This document shows positions 23,616 to 37,200 of a DNA stretch of 64,000 nucleotides, piece by piece; position 1 is the stretch's first letter; each line of letters begins with the position of its first letter. Origin of the DNA: Macrostomum hystrix (taxonomy: Eukaryota > Platyhelminthes > Macrostomidae); contig CATNEN010000001.1 in assembly GCA_950097015.1 (NCBI GenBank), forward strand, positions 11,120,001-11,184,000. The letters run 5' to 3'. Both the position numbers and the translations under genes were made by a program. Under the pieces are notes generated by a model that was not told the DNA's origin, did not search any database, and worked only from the letters and a program-made list of their open reading frames with translations.

Positions 23616-25205
23616 TTTTCTATTAATAATTTAATTTAATAATTTTTTCTGTCTGGAGATTTTATATTAATAGTCAACCGATTAACTTTTATTAAAATAT
23701 CTGAAGATTTGTTATAGAAACTGACACAATCAAGGGATGTTACAAGAAAATAAATTTGTCGCGATCGCTTCATAAATAATTTGCGCATAGTTTAAAAGTA
23801 AGCTGACGGGATTATTATTTAGCAATTTTTTACCCCTCCTTTATGTGACGCTCCAAATTGTCAGTCACAAGCAAGTATTGCACACGCAGGTCATTGTTGG
23901 ACAAGCTGGCAGTCCTGTCTAAGGATAATTTTTGTCAGTCAGTCAGTCAGTTAGTCAGTCAGTCAGTCAGTCAGTCAGTGAGTCAGTCAGTCAGTCAGTT
24001 AGTCAGTCAGTCAGTCAGTCAGTCAGTCAGTGAGTCAGTCAGTCAGTCAGTCAGTCAGTCAGTCAGTCAGTCAGTCAGTCAGTCAGTCAGTCAGTCAGTC
24101 AGTCAGTCAGTCAGGTCAGTCAGTCAGTCAGTCAGTCAGTCAGTCAGTCAGTCAGTCAGTCAGTCAGTCAGTCAGTCAGTCAGTCAGTCAGTGAGTCAGT
24201 CAGTCAGTCAGTCAGTCAGTCAGTCAGTCAGTCAGTCAGTCAGTCAGTCAGTCAGTCAGTCAGTCAGTCAGTCAGTCAGTCAGTCAGTCAGTCAGTGAGT
24301 CAGTCAGTCAGTCAGTCAGTCAGTCAGTCAGTCAGTCAGTCAGTCAGTCAGTCAGTCATTCAGTCAGTCAGTCAGGTCAGTCAGTCAGTCAGTCAGTCAG
24401 TCAGTCAGTCAGTCAGTCAGTCAGTCAGTGCCTCACCAGTATGTGTTGCAGTCTGCAGTCGTGACAACCGTCTGCTGTAGTCAATGACAGTCGGGCTGGC
24501 CAGTAATGGACAGATTTGCACAGCCGAGTTCAGGTTAGTAAGCACGGCTGTGACGTGCTGCTGATGAAGGAACTCAAAGTTCAGAGGATTAACTGAAAAT
24601 AGAGTCAAGGGAGAATAGTTCTCACAAAGGATTTGAGTTTCAGTTAGAACTTAACCCGTGGCAAACAATGAGTAATAATGCAACTCACCAAACCACAATA
24701 TTCAATTATTTAGTTTTTTGTCACGAAAATGTTCTTTAAAAGTGAGTAGATAAATCTAAGAAATGAAATAACAATAGCAGGATTTCAGGGGCAGACAGTG
24801 GATAGTTATGTGGGCCGACTGAATAAGGGGGATCTGGGTAGGGGGGGGGGAGAAAGTGTTTTTTTTCTTCAGTCGATGAACAGGCGATGGCAGTAGCTGC
24901 GGCCGCCCACCCCACCTCCACTGGCCCGCACCAGTCCTGATTCGGTTTGACTTTGCAGGGGTGCAGCAGGGGTCGCTGAGGGGTGGGTGGGGAGAAATGG
25001 GCGAGGATTCGCGCGGAGAGAGCTAGCGGGGAAGAGAGGTTGTGGGGTAGAGGGGAAGAGACCGGAAGAGAGCGTTTTAAAAGGCCTATTCCCAGCCCGT
25101 ACACAGAGGGTAGAGGATTTGGAGGTAGAGTAGGGCGAATGAAAGGGGCAGATTCTGTTGCCTCAGAATGCAAAATAGAAAATCACTTGTGAGTGTGTGT
25201 GTGTG

Positions 25206-25245
<40 letters not shown>

Positions 25246-28200
25246 TGTGTGCTCCAGTGTACTTTTCAGTGTACAGGCAGACAGACAGACGAAGACAGAA
25301 AAAGGGGTCAGTGTTTCTCATGAAGCAGCCAAGAAATATTCAGGGACTCGCAGTCTTTGAAGGATAAGAAGGGATTGCGCAGGAGGTTAGGGATAGCCTA
25401 GCAGATACCCGCAGCCACCCCAACAGGCAGCATCTGCAGTACAAACAACAAGAGGTCGATAGATTTCTTTTGTTAATTCGAGAGCAAACAGCAGCCATGC
25501 ACCCACCCCACCCACCTTTTCATCATCTCTAGCCGTTATTGAAATTTTTAACAAACGTTCGAAATTGCTGGTTTTGGTAATTAAAACTAAAAATGCAGCT
25601 GTCCTAGTTGTAGGACAACGGGGTTATGGCGAGGTTCAACCTACACGAAACTAAAAACTAAACACTTGGGCTTAGTCTAACACTCAGGGACTGTGTCTAA
25701 CAGTCGGGACTGTGTCTAACAGTTGGGGCTGTGTCTAACACTCAGGGACTGTGTCTAACAGTCGGGACTATGTCTAACAGTTGGGGATGTGTCTAACAGT
25801 TGAGACTGTGTCTAACAGTTGGGACTATGTCTAACAGTTGGGACTGTGTCTAACAGTTGGGACTGTGTCTAACAGTTGGGGCTGTGTCTAACAGTTGGGG
25901 CTGTGTCTAACAGTTGGGACTGTGTCTAACAGTTGGGACTGTGTCTAACAGTTGGGACTGTGTCTAACAGTTGGGGCTGTGTCTAACACTCAGGGCTGTG
26001 TCTAACAATTGGGGCTGTGTCTAACAGTTGGGGAACTGTCTAACAGTCGGGACTGTGTCTAACAGTCGGGACTATGTCTAACAGTTGGGGCTGTGTCTAA
26101 CAGTTGGGGCTGTGTCTAACAGTCGGGACTGTGTCTAACAGTCGGGACTGTGTCTAACAGTCGGGACTGTGTCTAACAGTCGGGACTATGTCTAACAGTT
26201 GGGGCTGTGTCTAACAGTTGGGGCTGTGTCTAACAGTCGGGACTGTGTCTAACAGTCGGGACTGTGTCTAACAGTCGGGACTGTGTCTAACAGTCGGGAC
26301 TATGTCTAACAGTTGGGGCTGTGTCTAACAGTTGGGGCTGTGTCTAACAGTTGGGGCTGTGTCTAACAGTTAGGGCTGTGTCTAACAGTTGGGGCTGTGT
26401 CTAACAGTTGGGGCTGTGTCTAACAGTTGGGACTGTGTCTAACAGTTGGGGCTGTGTCTAACAGTTGGGGCTGTGTCTAACAGTTGGGGCTGTGTCTAAC
26501 AGTCGGGACTGTGTCTAACAGTCGGGACTGTGTCTAACAGTCGGGACTGTGTCTAACAGTCGGGACTATGTCTAACAGTTGGGGCTGTGTCTAACAGTTG
26601 GGACTGTGTCTAACAGTTGGGGCTGTGTCTAACAGTTGGGGCTATGTCTAACAGTTGGGTCTGTGTCTAACAGTTAGGGCTGTGTCTAACAGTTGGGGCT
26701 GTGTCTAACAGTTGGGGCTGTGTCTAACAGTTGGGGCTGTGTCTAGCAGTTGGGGCTGTGTCTAACACTCAGTGCTGTATCTAACAGTTGGGGCTGTGTC
26801 TAACAGTTAGGGCTGTGTCTAACAGTTGGGGCTGTGTCTAACAGTTGGGATTGTGTCTAACACTCAGTGCTGTATCTAACAGTTGGGGCTGTGTCTAACA
26901 GTCGAGACTGTCTGTCTGTCTGTTGGGGCTGTGTCTAACACTTATTTTATAAAATAATTAAAAATTGAATATAAAACTACCTGTTTGCTCCTGTTAATGT
27001 AGTTAGAATGTTTTGACTATTTGATTTTAACTCTTCTTCTCTTGTTCGTTGATTTCTGCCCCTGTATTTACCGGTCTGTGCTTACTTGACGTTACGCATA
27101 ACCTCTACTTGATTAACTTGAAGCCCTGGTCAGTTTATCTCTAACACCAAGTGCGTTTAACCAACCAAGCAAAATTTATTTGTCTGTAATTTGCACTGAA
27201 TTCTAAAAATAGCAATTATTCATTCCTTGTTCGCCTTAATTTGAGCTCTGGTTGGACACTGAGCTGATAAGCGGTCAGGACTGAGAAATCCTTTCAGATA
27301 GTCCCCCTCAGGGTGACATTGGTAATTAGACCTGGTAGAATTGGTACTGTAGTGAATAATCTGACACACTGTACGGTAAGGCAGTGGGTGCGATTGGACT
27401 AAAAAATACAGATTTGAAGTTTTTTTCGAAGTTTAAAAATATTCGTGACAATAAAGAACGCTTGTGAGGAGTCATCGAAGAGACAAGACACGGGAGAGAT
27501 GAGACACGGGAGAGATGAGACACGGGAGAGATGAGACACGGGAGAGATGAGACACGGGAGAGATGAGACACGGGAGAGATGAGACACGGGAGAGATGAGA
27601 CACGGGAGAGATGAGACACGGGAGAGATGAGACACGGGAGAGATGAGACACGGGAGAGATGAGACACGGGAGAGATGAGACACGGGAGAGATGAGACAAA
27701 GGAGAGATAAGACTGGGGAGAGATGAGACACGGGAGAGATGAGACACGGGAGAGATGAGACACGGGAGAGATGAGACACGGGAGAGATGAGACAAAGGAG
27801 AGATAAGACTGGGGAGAGATGAGACACGGGAGAGATGAGACACGGGAGAGATGAGACACGGGAGAGATGAGACACGGGAGAGATGAGACAAAGGAGAGAT
27901 AAGACTGGGGAGAGATGAGACACGGGAGAGATGAGACACGGGAGAGATGAGACACGGGAGAGATGAGACACGGGAGAGATGAGACAAAGGAGAGATAAGA
28001 CTGGGGAGAGATGAGACACGGGAGAGATGAGACACGGGAGAGATGAGACACGGGAGAGATGAGACACGGGAGAGATGAGACACGGGAGAGATGAGACACA
28101 GGAGAGATGAGACACGGGAGAGATGAGACACGGGAGAGATGAGACACAGGAGAGATGAGACACGGGAGAGATGAGACACGGGAGAGATGAGACACGGGAG

Positions 28201-31200
28201 AGATGAGACACAGGAGAGATGAGACAAAGGAGAGATAAGACTGGGGAGAGATGAGACACGGGAGAGATGAGACACGGGAGAGATGAGACACGGGAGAGAT
28301 GAGACACGGGAGAGATGAGACAAAGGAGAGATAATACAGGGGAGAGATGAGACACGGGAGAGATGAGACACGGGAGAGATGAGACATGCGAGAGATGAGA
28401 CAAGGGAGAGATGAGACATGCGAGAGATGAGACACGAGAGAGATGAGACACAGGAGAGATGAGACACTGGAGAGATGAGACACTGGAGAGACGAGACACG
28501 GGAGAGATGAGACACTGGAGAGATGAGACACGAGAGAGATGAGACACGGGAGAGACGAGACACGTGAGAGATGAGACACGGGAGAGATAAGACACGGGAG
28601 AGAGGAGACACGGGAGAGATGAGACACGGGAGAGATGAGACACGGGAGAGATGAGACATGCGAGAGATGAGACACGAGAGAGATGAGACAAGGGAGAGAG
28701 GAGACACGGGAGAGATGAGACACGAGAGAGATGAGACACGGGAGAGATAAGACACGGGAGAGAGGAGACACGGGAGAGATGAGACACGGGAGAGATGAGA
28801 CACGGGAGAGATGAGACATGCGAGAGATGAGACACGAGAGAGATGAGACAAGGGAGAGAGGAGACACGGGAGAGATGAGACACGAGAGAGATGAGACAAG
28901 GGAGAGAGGAGACACGGGAGAGATGAGACATGCGAGAGATGAGACACGAGAGAGATGAGACACGAGAGAGATGAGACAAGGGAGAGAGGAGACACGGGAG
29001 AGATGAGACACGAGAGAGATGAGACAAGGGAGAGAGGAGACACGGGAGAGATGAGACATGCGAGAGATGAGACACGAGAGAGATGAGACACGAGAGAGAT
29101 GAGACAAGGGAGAGAGGAGACACGGGAGAGATGAGACACGAGAGAGATGAGACAAGGGAGAGAGGAGACACGGGAGAGATGAGACATAGAGAGAAAAAAA
29201 TAGAGAGTGAGTGGATTCAGGGACACAAAGCAGGTGAGGCTTCAGATTTGAAAGACAGTAAGGGACCGAGAAGGATACAGCCGACTATTTTAGCAAAAGT
29301 TCATCGTGAGTCAAATTATGTAAGAGAACAACCTTTACTAAACATTGTCGACTGACTGCAGGGCGCGTGAGAAAATTCAGGAGTAATTCGGGTGAGGAAT
29401 CAGAGAGAGCGGAGAGGAATGAATGAGCTGGCACAGTCGGGTACACATTCAACCTTGTTAACTAGGCTACTAAAAAGACACAGGTGTTTGGTTTGGTCAA
29501 GGCGTCATTAAGAACAGCCCAGCTGTTATTCAATTTAAGCCTCGTGTGGTGGAATAATAAAAGCTGGTGGAAAGCTAAAGTGTTTTTTCAGTCTTGGTTG
29601 CTAAGCAGGACTGTTGGCGCTACTAGGAAATAAATGTGTTTTATTTGATATTAAGGCGAAGAATCAAAATGAGAGGAGAATGGGGATGAAAGGAGAATGG
29701 GGATGAGAGGAGAATGGGGATGAGAGGAGAATGGGGATGAGAGGAGAATGGGGATGAGAGAAGAATGGGGATGAGAGAAGAATGTGGATGAGAGGAGAAT
29801 GGGGATGAGGGAAGAATGGGGATGAGATTAGAATGAGGATGAGGAAAAATGGGGATGAGAGGAGAATGGGGATGAGGGGTGAAAGGGGATGAGGGAAGAA
29901 TGGGAATGAGGGGTGAAAGGGGATGAGGGAAGAATGGGAATGAGGGGAGAAAGGGGATGAGGGAAGAATGGGGATGAGGGAATAATGGGGATGAGGGAAG
30001 AATGGGGATGAGAGGAGAATGGGGATGAGAGGAGAATGGGGATGAGAGGAGAATGGGGATGAGAGGAGAATGGGGATGAGAGGAGAATGGGGATGAGAGG
30101 AGAATGGGGATGAGAGGAGAATGGGGATGAGAGAAGAATGGGGATGAGAGAAGAATGTGGATGAGAGGAGAATGGGGATGAGGGAAGAATGGGGATGAGA
30201 TTAGAATGGGGATGAGGAAAAATGGGGATGAGAGGAGAATGGGGATGAGGGGTGAAAGGGGATGAGGGAAGAATGGGGATGAGAGGAGAATGGGGATGAG
30301 AGGAGAATGGGGATGAGAGGAGAATGGGGATGAGAGGAGAATGGGGATGAGAGGAGAATGGGGATGAGAGAAGAATGGGGATGAGAGAAGAATGTGGATG
30401 AGAGGAGAATGGGGATGAGGGAAGAATGGGGATGAGATTAGAATGGGGATGAGGAAAAATGGGGATGAGAGGAGAATGGGGATGAGGGGTGAAAGGGGAT
30501 GAGGGAAGAATGGGAATGAGGGGTGAAAGGGGATGAGGGAAGAATGGGAATGAGGGGAGAAAGGGGATGAGGGAAGAATGGGGATGAGGGAATAATGGGG
30601 ATGAGGGAAGAATGGGGATGAGGGAAGAATGGGGATGAGGGAAGAATGGGGATGAGGGAAGAATGGTAATGAGGGAAGAAAGGGGATGAGGGAAGAAAGG
30701 GGATGAGGGAAGAAAGGGGATGAGGGAAGAATGGGGATGAGGGAAGAAAGGGGATGAGGGAAGAAAGGGGATGAGGGAAGAATGGGGATGAGGGAAGAAA
30801 GGGGATGAGGGAAGAAAGGGGATGAGGGAAGAATGGGGATGAGGGAAGAATGGGGATGAGGGAAGAAAGGGGATGAGGGAAGAAAGGGGATGAGGGAAGA
30901 ATGGGGATGAGGGAAGAAAGGGGATGAGGGAAGAAAGGGGATGAGGTTCCAACAGAGCAAGTGCGTTTCGATTTTATTTTCCTTTCTAAAACAAGAATTA
31001 AATATTTGGACTGAGGATTAAATGGAAAGGCTCGGTCATGAAATAACCAACCAATATGTTTTCCAGGCATTTCTCTGTGTCATCCCTCGTGGGGTTGCAA
31101 AGTGCAATTTCTATTTTTAGATTCAACCCAAACCAACTGCGGTTGGAAAGCAATAACTGAAGACAGACAAGGGAGAGATGGAAATGGCAATGCCATACCG

Positions 31201-34200
31201 CTAAAGGCCAAATTTGTGGACGAAAAAGTTGGTTTGGGGAAAACAAGAAGGATAAGAGTGAAACGTTTCCACCTAGAAAGATTTCATTGGTTTTAGAAAT
31301 GACATAATTTACTAATGTACGACTATAATACGAAGCGAGAGTGTCATAATAGTTACAACCGATTTTTTTACTTATCAAGTAGTATGGGCTATTTCAGTAG
31401 TGTGATGCAGAAAAACTTCAAATTTGATCTTGATCATTGAAAGATAATTACTTCTTTAGAGAGAGAGAGAGTCTGAGAGAGTCTGAGAGAGTCTGAGAGA
31501 GTCTGAGAGAGTCTGAGAGAGTCTGAGAGAGTCTGAGAGAGTCTGAGAAGGTCAGAGAGAGTCTGAGAGAGTCTGAGAGAGTCTGAGAAGGTCAGAGAGA
31601 GTCTGAGAAGGTCAGAGAGAGTTTGAGAGAGTCTGAGAGAGTCTGAGAAGGTCAGAGAGAGTCTGAGAAGGTCAGAGAGAGTCTGAGAGTGTCTGAGAAG
31701 GTCAGAGAGAGTCAGAGAGAGAGTCTGTGAGAGTCAGAGAGAGTGTCAGAGAGTCAGATAAGGTTGGAGAGAGTCAGAGGGTCAGATAAGGTTGGAGAGA
31801 GTCAGAGAGAGTGTCAGAGAGTCAGATAAGGTTGGAGAGAGTCAGAGGGTCAGATAAGGTTGGAGAGAGTCAGAGAGAGTCAGAGAGAGTGTCAGAGAGT
31901 CAGATAAGGTTGGAGAGAGTCAGAGAGAGTCAGATAAGGATGGAAAGAGTCAGAGAGAGTCAGATAAGGTTGGAGAGAGTCAGAGAGTCAGACAAGGTTG
32001 GAGAGAGTCAGAGGGTCAGATAAGGTTGGAGAGAGTCAGAGAGAGTCAGATAAGGTTGGAGAGAGTCAGAGAGTCAGATAAGGTTGGAGAGAGTCAGAGA
32101 GAGTCAGATAAGGTTGGAGAGAGTCAGAGAGAGTCAGACAAGGTTGGAGAGAGTCAGAGGGTCAGATAAGGTTGGAGAGAGTCAGAGAGAGTCAGATAAG
32201 GTTGGAGAGAGTCAGAGAGTCAGATAAGGTTGGAGAGAGTCAGAGAGAGTCAGATAAGGTTGGAAAGAGTCAGAGAGTCAGATAAGGTTGGAAAGAGTCA
32301 GATAGCTGTAGATAACAAATTTAAAATGTTAATATTATTAGGCGATTAGCAAGAATCTGAGCTAACCGAATTAGGACCAACATGAGCACGGGCTGAGCAG
32401 TGGCTACACAACTGGTGCACTATAAGATTTCACTTCAAACAGGAATACTTACCCGATGGCGGCCTGTCGAAAATGAGTTATTTTGCAGCTCCTAGAGGAA
32501 AAGTCTTCCCAACGGTACGCAAGCTTATATAGCCTCACTAGAAGTGTTCCGAGATAGCTAGATATTACGTACTTCCCCGAGTTCATCTCTATATTTAACC
32601 CAGCGAATGGATGCACAGAGTGAAGAGAAAAAGTTGATTTGCCGAAAAAACTGTTTTTGGAGAGAAAAAAATATTCAGTCCTGATTGGTCCCTATTTTTA
32701 GATTCGCCGACTGAAATATGACGGAGTAAGGAGAGCAACGAGAGAGAGAATGTGTCTGTCAGTGTGGGAGAATCGACTCGTTCTCTGAAAATTCTAATCC
32801 TAAAATCCCAACACTTGAAATCAGTAAAAAACTTAAATTCTAGAAAGTTGAAATCCCATAATATTAAAATCCCATAAACTTAAAATCCGATAAACTTGAA
32901 ATCCTCAGAAACTTGAAATCCTCAGAAACTTGGATTCCTCAGAAACTTGCAATCCTCAGAAACTTGCAATCCTCAGAAACTTGAAATCCTCAGAAACTTG
33001 CAATCCTCAGAAACTTGAAATCCTCAGAAACTTGAAATCCTCAGAAACTTGAAATCCTCAGAAACTTGGATTCCTCAGAAACTTGCAATCCTCAGAAACT
33101 TGCAATCCTCAGAAACTTGAAATCCTCAGAAACTTGCAATCCTCAGAAACTTGAAATCCTCAGAAACTTGAAATCCTCAGAAACTTGGATTCCTCAGAAA
33201 CTTGGAATCCTCAGAAACTTGGAATCCTCAGAAACTTGAAATCCTCAGAAACTTGAAATCCTCAGAAACTTGGATTCCTCAGAAACTTGAAATCCTCAGA
33301 AACTTGAAATCCTCAGAAACTTGAAATCCTCAGAAACTTGGATTCCTATAAACCGGAAATCCAATAAACCGGAAATCCAATAAACCTGAAATCCCACAAA
33401 CGGGAAATCCCATAAACTGGAAATCCCATAAACTCGAAACCTAAATTTGTTTAATTGACAGGTTTTAATAGTTGAAATTGGTTTATTTTTTCTAATATTT
33501 GTTTAAGTGATTGATTTATTCGTATATTGTTTGACTGATTGACAGATTAAAAAATTCAGAATGATTATTTATTTTTATATTAGTTAATTAATTGATATAG
33601 AGAATGAATAATTTGTCAATCAAGTCGATTTATTGAATGGGATTTTTAACTACAGCTATCGACTCAAAAAGAAAAAAGTATTCTGCAGTTTGTTGAATTG
33701 TTAGTTTGATATGTCTCTTTGGATTTCCCATTTTTTAGTCCTTTTCCGCATTGAATTCTCACTCCCAAACTGTTGCCATGCTGTTGCTGTGCATCGGCTA
33801 GTGACGCAAATGGGATGCGGATTGAGGCCATAGGCTAGGGGACTGATGCTTGAGAAGCTCAAAGCTCTCCATCGACCCCCCTCTCTCTCTATTTTTCTTT
33901 CTCAGTTTCTGACGCAAGTTGTCTCAAAAAAGAAAATTCTAAAAAAATGCGAAGGGGTGGGAGGTGTGGGAGTGACTGAGGACTCAGGTGAGTATCAATA
34001 GGAAGGCCCTTTGAGTACAGCAGTGAAAGGAATCTGTGACGGCAGAACTGTTCGAGTTATTAGGCAGTTTTCGTTCACATCTCCGCACAAGACTCGGGCA
34101 CAGACTGAGAGCGTATTATAACAAAATTACAACGCATTATCTCAACTATTGAGACAAACGCATTCGTTTCAAAGAAATATAACTTTCTGAGATTTCTGTT

Positions 34201-37200
34201 ATTAAGGATTATTAAGGATTCTGAGATTTCTTTCTCTTGGGGATTTCAAGTTTCTCTGGGGATTTCAAGTTTCTGGGATTTCAAGTTTCTGGGATTTCAA
34301 GTTTCTGTGGGATTTTAAGATTCCCTGGGATTTCAAGTTTCTCTGGGATTTCAAGTGTCTCTTGGGATTTCAAGTTTGTCTGAGGATTTCGAGTGTCTCT
34401 AGGGATTTCAAGTGTCTCTGGGGATTTCAAGTTTCTCTGGGGATTTCAAGGTTCTCTGGGGATTTCAAGTGTCTCTGGGGATTTCAAGTGTCTCGGGGGA
34501 TTTCAAGTGTCTCTAGGGATTTCAAGTGTCTCTAGGGATTTCAAGTGTCTCTGGGGATTTCAAGTTTCTACTCGTAGGATTAGTCAATATAACAATAAAT
34601 CAATAAAACCAAGCATTTTTGATAAGCCCAGCAAAAAACGTTACATTCGCAATCAAATTTGATCAGCAATTTTCTCCTGTTTACAGCTAGCCTACTCAAC
34701 AGGCCTCTCAATAATACTCCTGCTGGGCTATTTTTACCACAATTCAGAAACAAAACCAGATGACGGACTTGCATGCTCGGCCGTCAGCTTTTTTTACCTT
34801 TCTCTCCTGGGCAGCTCTCTGCTGAGCACTGCCCTTCTGCTCAGGTTGACGCGGGTTCGCCCCCCAATAAGCTTTGCGTCATTGCCTTACAATGCTCCCT
34901 CCGTACCTTTCTCTCCCTCTTTCGCCGACTCCCAAAATAATAAGCATTGCCATCAGGCAAACATTCATGAGAATGCGTAATTCACTTTTATTCCGAGCTG
35001 GAGGGCTGCAGAGCGCTTCTATTAATAAATTCGGGTAGAATGAGGCTTCTCAAAGGCAAACCGCCTTTTGCCTTGTGTCTGATGGGATTGTGTCTGATGG
35101 GATTGTGTCTGATGGGATTGTGTCTGATATGAGGTATGGGATTGTGTCTGATATGAGGTATGGGATTGTGTCTGATATGAGGTATGGGATTGTGTCTGAT
35201 ATGAGGTATGGGATTGTGTCTGATATGAGGTATGGGATTGTGTCTGATATGAGGTATGGGATTGTGTCTGATATGAGGTATGGGATTGTGTCTGATATGA
35301 GGTATGGGATTGTGTCTGATATGAGGTATGGGATTGTGTCTGATATGAGGTATGGGATTGTGTCTGATATGAGGTATGGGATTGTGTCTGATATGAGGTA
35401 TGGGATTGTGTCTGATATGAGGTATGGGATTGTGTCTGATATGAGGTATGGGATTGTGTCTGATATGAGGAATGGGATTCTGTCTGATATGAGGTATGGG
35501 ATTGTGTCTGATATGAGGTATGAGATTGTGTCTGATATGAGGTATGGGATTGTGTCTGATATGAGGTATGAGATTGTGTCTGATATGAGGTATGGGATTG
35601 TGTCTGATATGAGGTATGAGATTGTGTCTGATATGAGGTATGGGATTGTGTCTGATATGAGGTATGGGATTGTGTCTGATATGAGGTATGAGATTGTGTC
35701 TGATATGAGGTATGGGATTGTGTCTGATATGAGGCATGGGATTGTGTCTGATATGAGGTATGGGATTGTGTCTGATATGAGGTATGGGATTGTGTCTGAT
35801 ATGAGGTATGGGATTGTGTCTGATATGAGGTATGGGATTGTGTCTGATATGAGGTATGGGATTGTGTCTGATATGAGTTATGGGATTGTGTCTGATATGA
35901 GGTATGGGATTGTGTCTGATATGAGGAATGGGATTCTGTCTGATATGAGGTATGGGATTGTGTCTGATATGAGGTATGAGATTGTGTCTGATATGAGGTA
36001 TGGGATTGTGTCTGATATGAGGTATGAGATTGTGTCTGATATGAGGAATGGGATTCTGTCTGATATGAGGTATGGGATTGTGTCTGATATGAGGTATGGG
36101 ATTGTGTCTGATATGAGGTATGGGATTGTGTCTGATATGAGGTATGGGATTGTGTCTGATATGAGTTATGGGATTGTGTCTGATATGAGGTATGGGATTG
36201 TGTCTGATATGAGGTATGAGATTGTGTTTGATATGAGGTATGAGATTGTGTCTGATATGAGGTATGGGATTGTGTCTGATATGAGGTATGGGATTGTGTC
36301 TGATATGAGGTATGGGATTGTGTCTGATATGAGGTATGGGATTGTGTCTGATATGAGGTATGGGATTGTGTCTGATATGAGGTATGAGATTGTGTCTGAT
36401 ATGAGGTATGGGATTGTGTCTGATATGAGGCATGGGATTGTGTCTGATATGAGGTATGAGATTGTGTCTGATATGAGGTATGGGATTGTGTCTGATATGA
36501 GGTATGAGATTGTGTCTGATATGAGGTATGGGATTGTGTCTGATATGAGGTATGAGATTGTGTCTGATATGAGGTATGGGATTGTGTCTGATATGAGGTA
36601 TGGGATTGTGTCTGATATGAGGTATGGGATTGTGTCTGATATGAGGTATGGGATTGTGTCTGATATGAGGTATGGGATTGTGTCTGATATGAGGTATGGG
36701 ATTGTGTCTGATATGAGGTATGGGATTGTGTCTGATATGAGGTATGGGATTGTGTCTGATATGAGGTATGGGATTGTGTCTGATATGAGGTATGGGATTG
36801 TGTCTGATATGAGGTATGGGATTGTGTCTGATATGAGGTATGGGATTGTGTCTGATATGAGTTATGGGATTGTGTCTGATATGAGGTATGGGATTGTGTC
36901 TGATATGAGGAATGGGATTCTGTCTGATATGAGGTATGGGATTGTGTCTGATATGAGGTATGAGATTGTGTCTGATATGAGGTATGGGATTGTGTCTGAT
37001 ATGAGGTATGAGATTGTGTCTGATATGAGGAATGGGATTCTGTCTGATATGAGGTATGGGATTGTGTCTGATATGAGGTATGGGATTGTGTCTGATATGA
37101 GGTATGGGATTGTGTCTGATATGAGGTATGGGATTGTGTCTGATATGAGGTATGGGATTGTGTCTGATATGAGGTATGGGATTGTGTCTGATATGAGGTA

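Noticed and set aside
24736-25192. Reading frames of 145 codons (minus) and 69 codons (plus)
   Set aside because: Low-complexity G/A-rich sequence without family resemblance or splice context that fits the RhoGAP gene.
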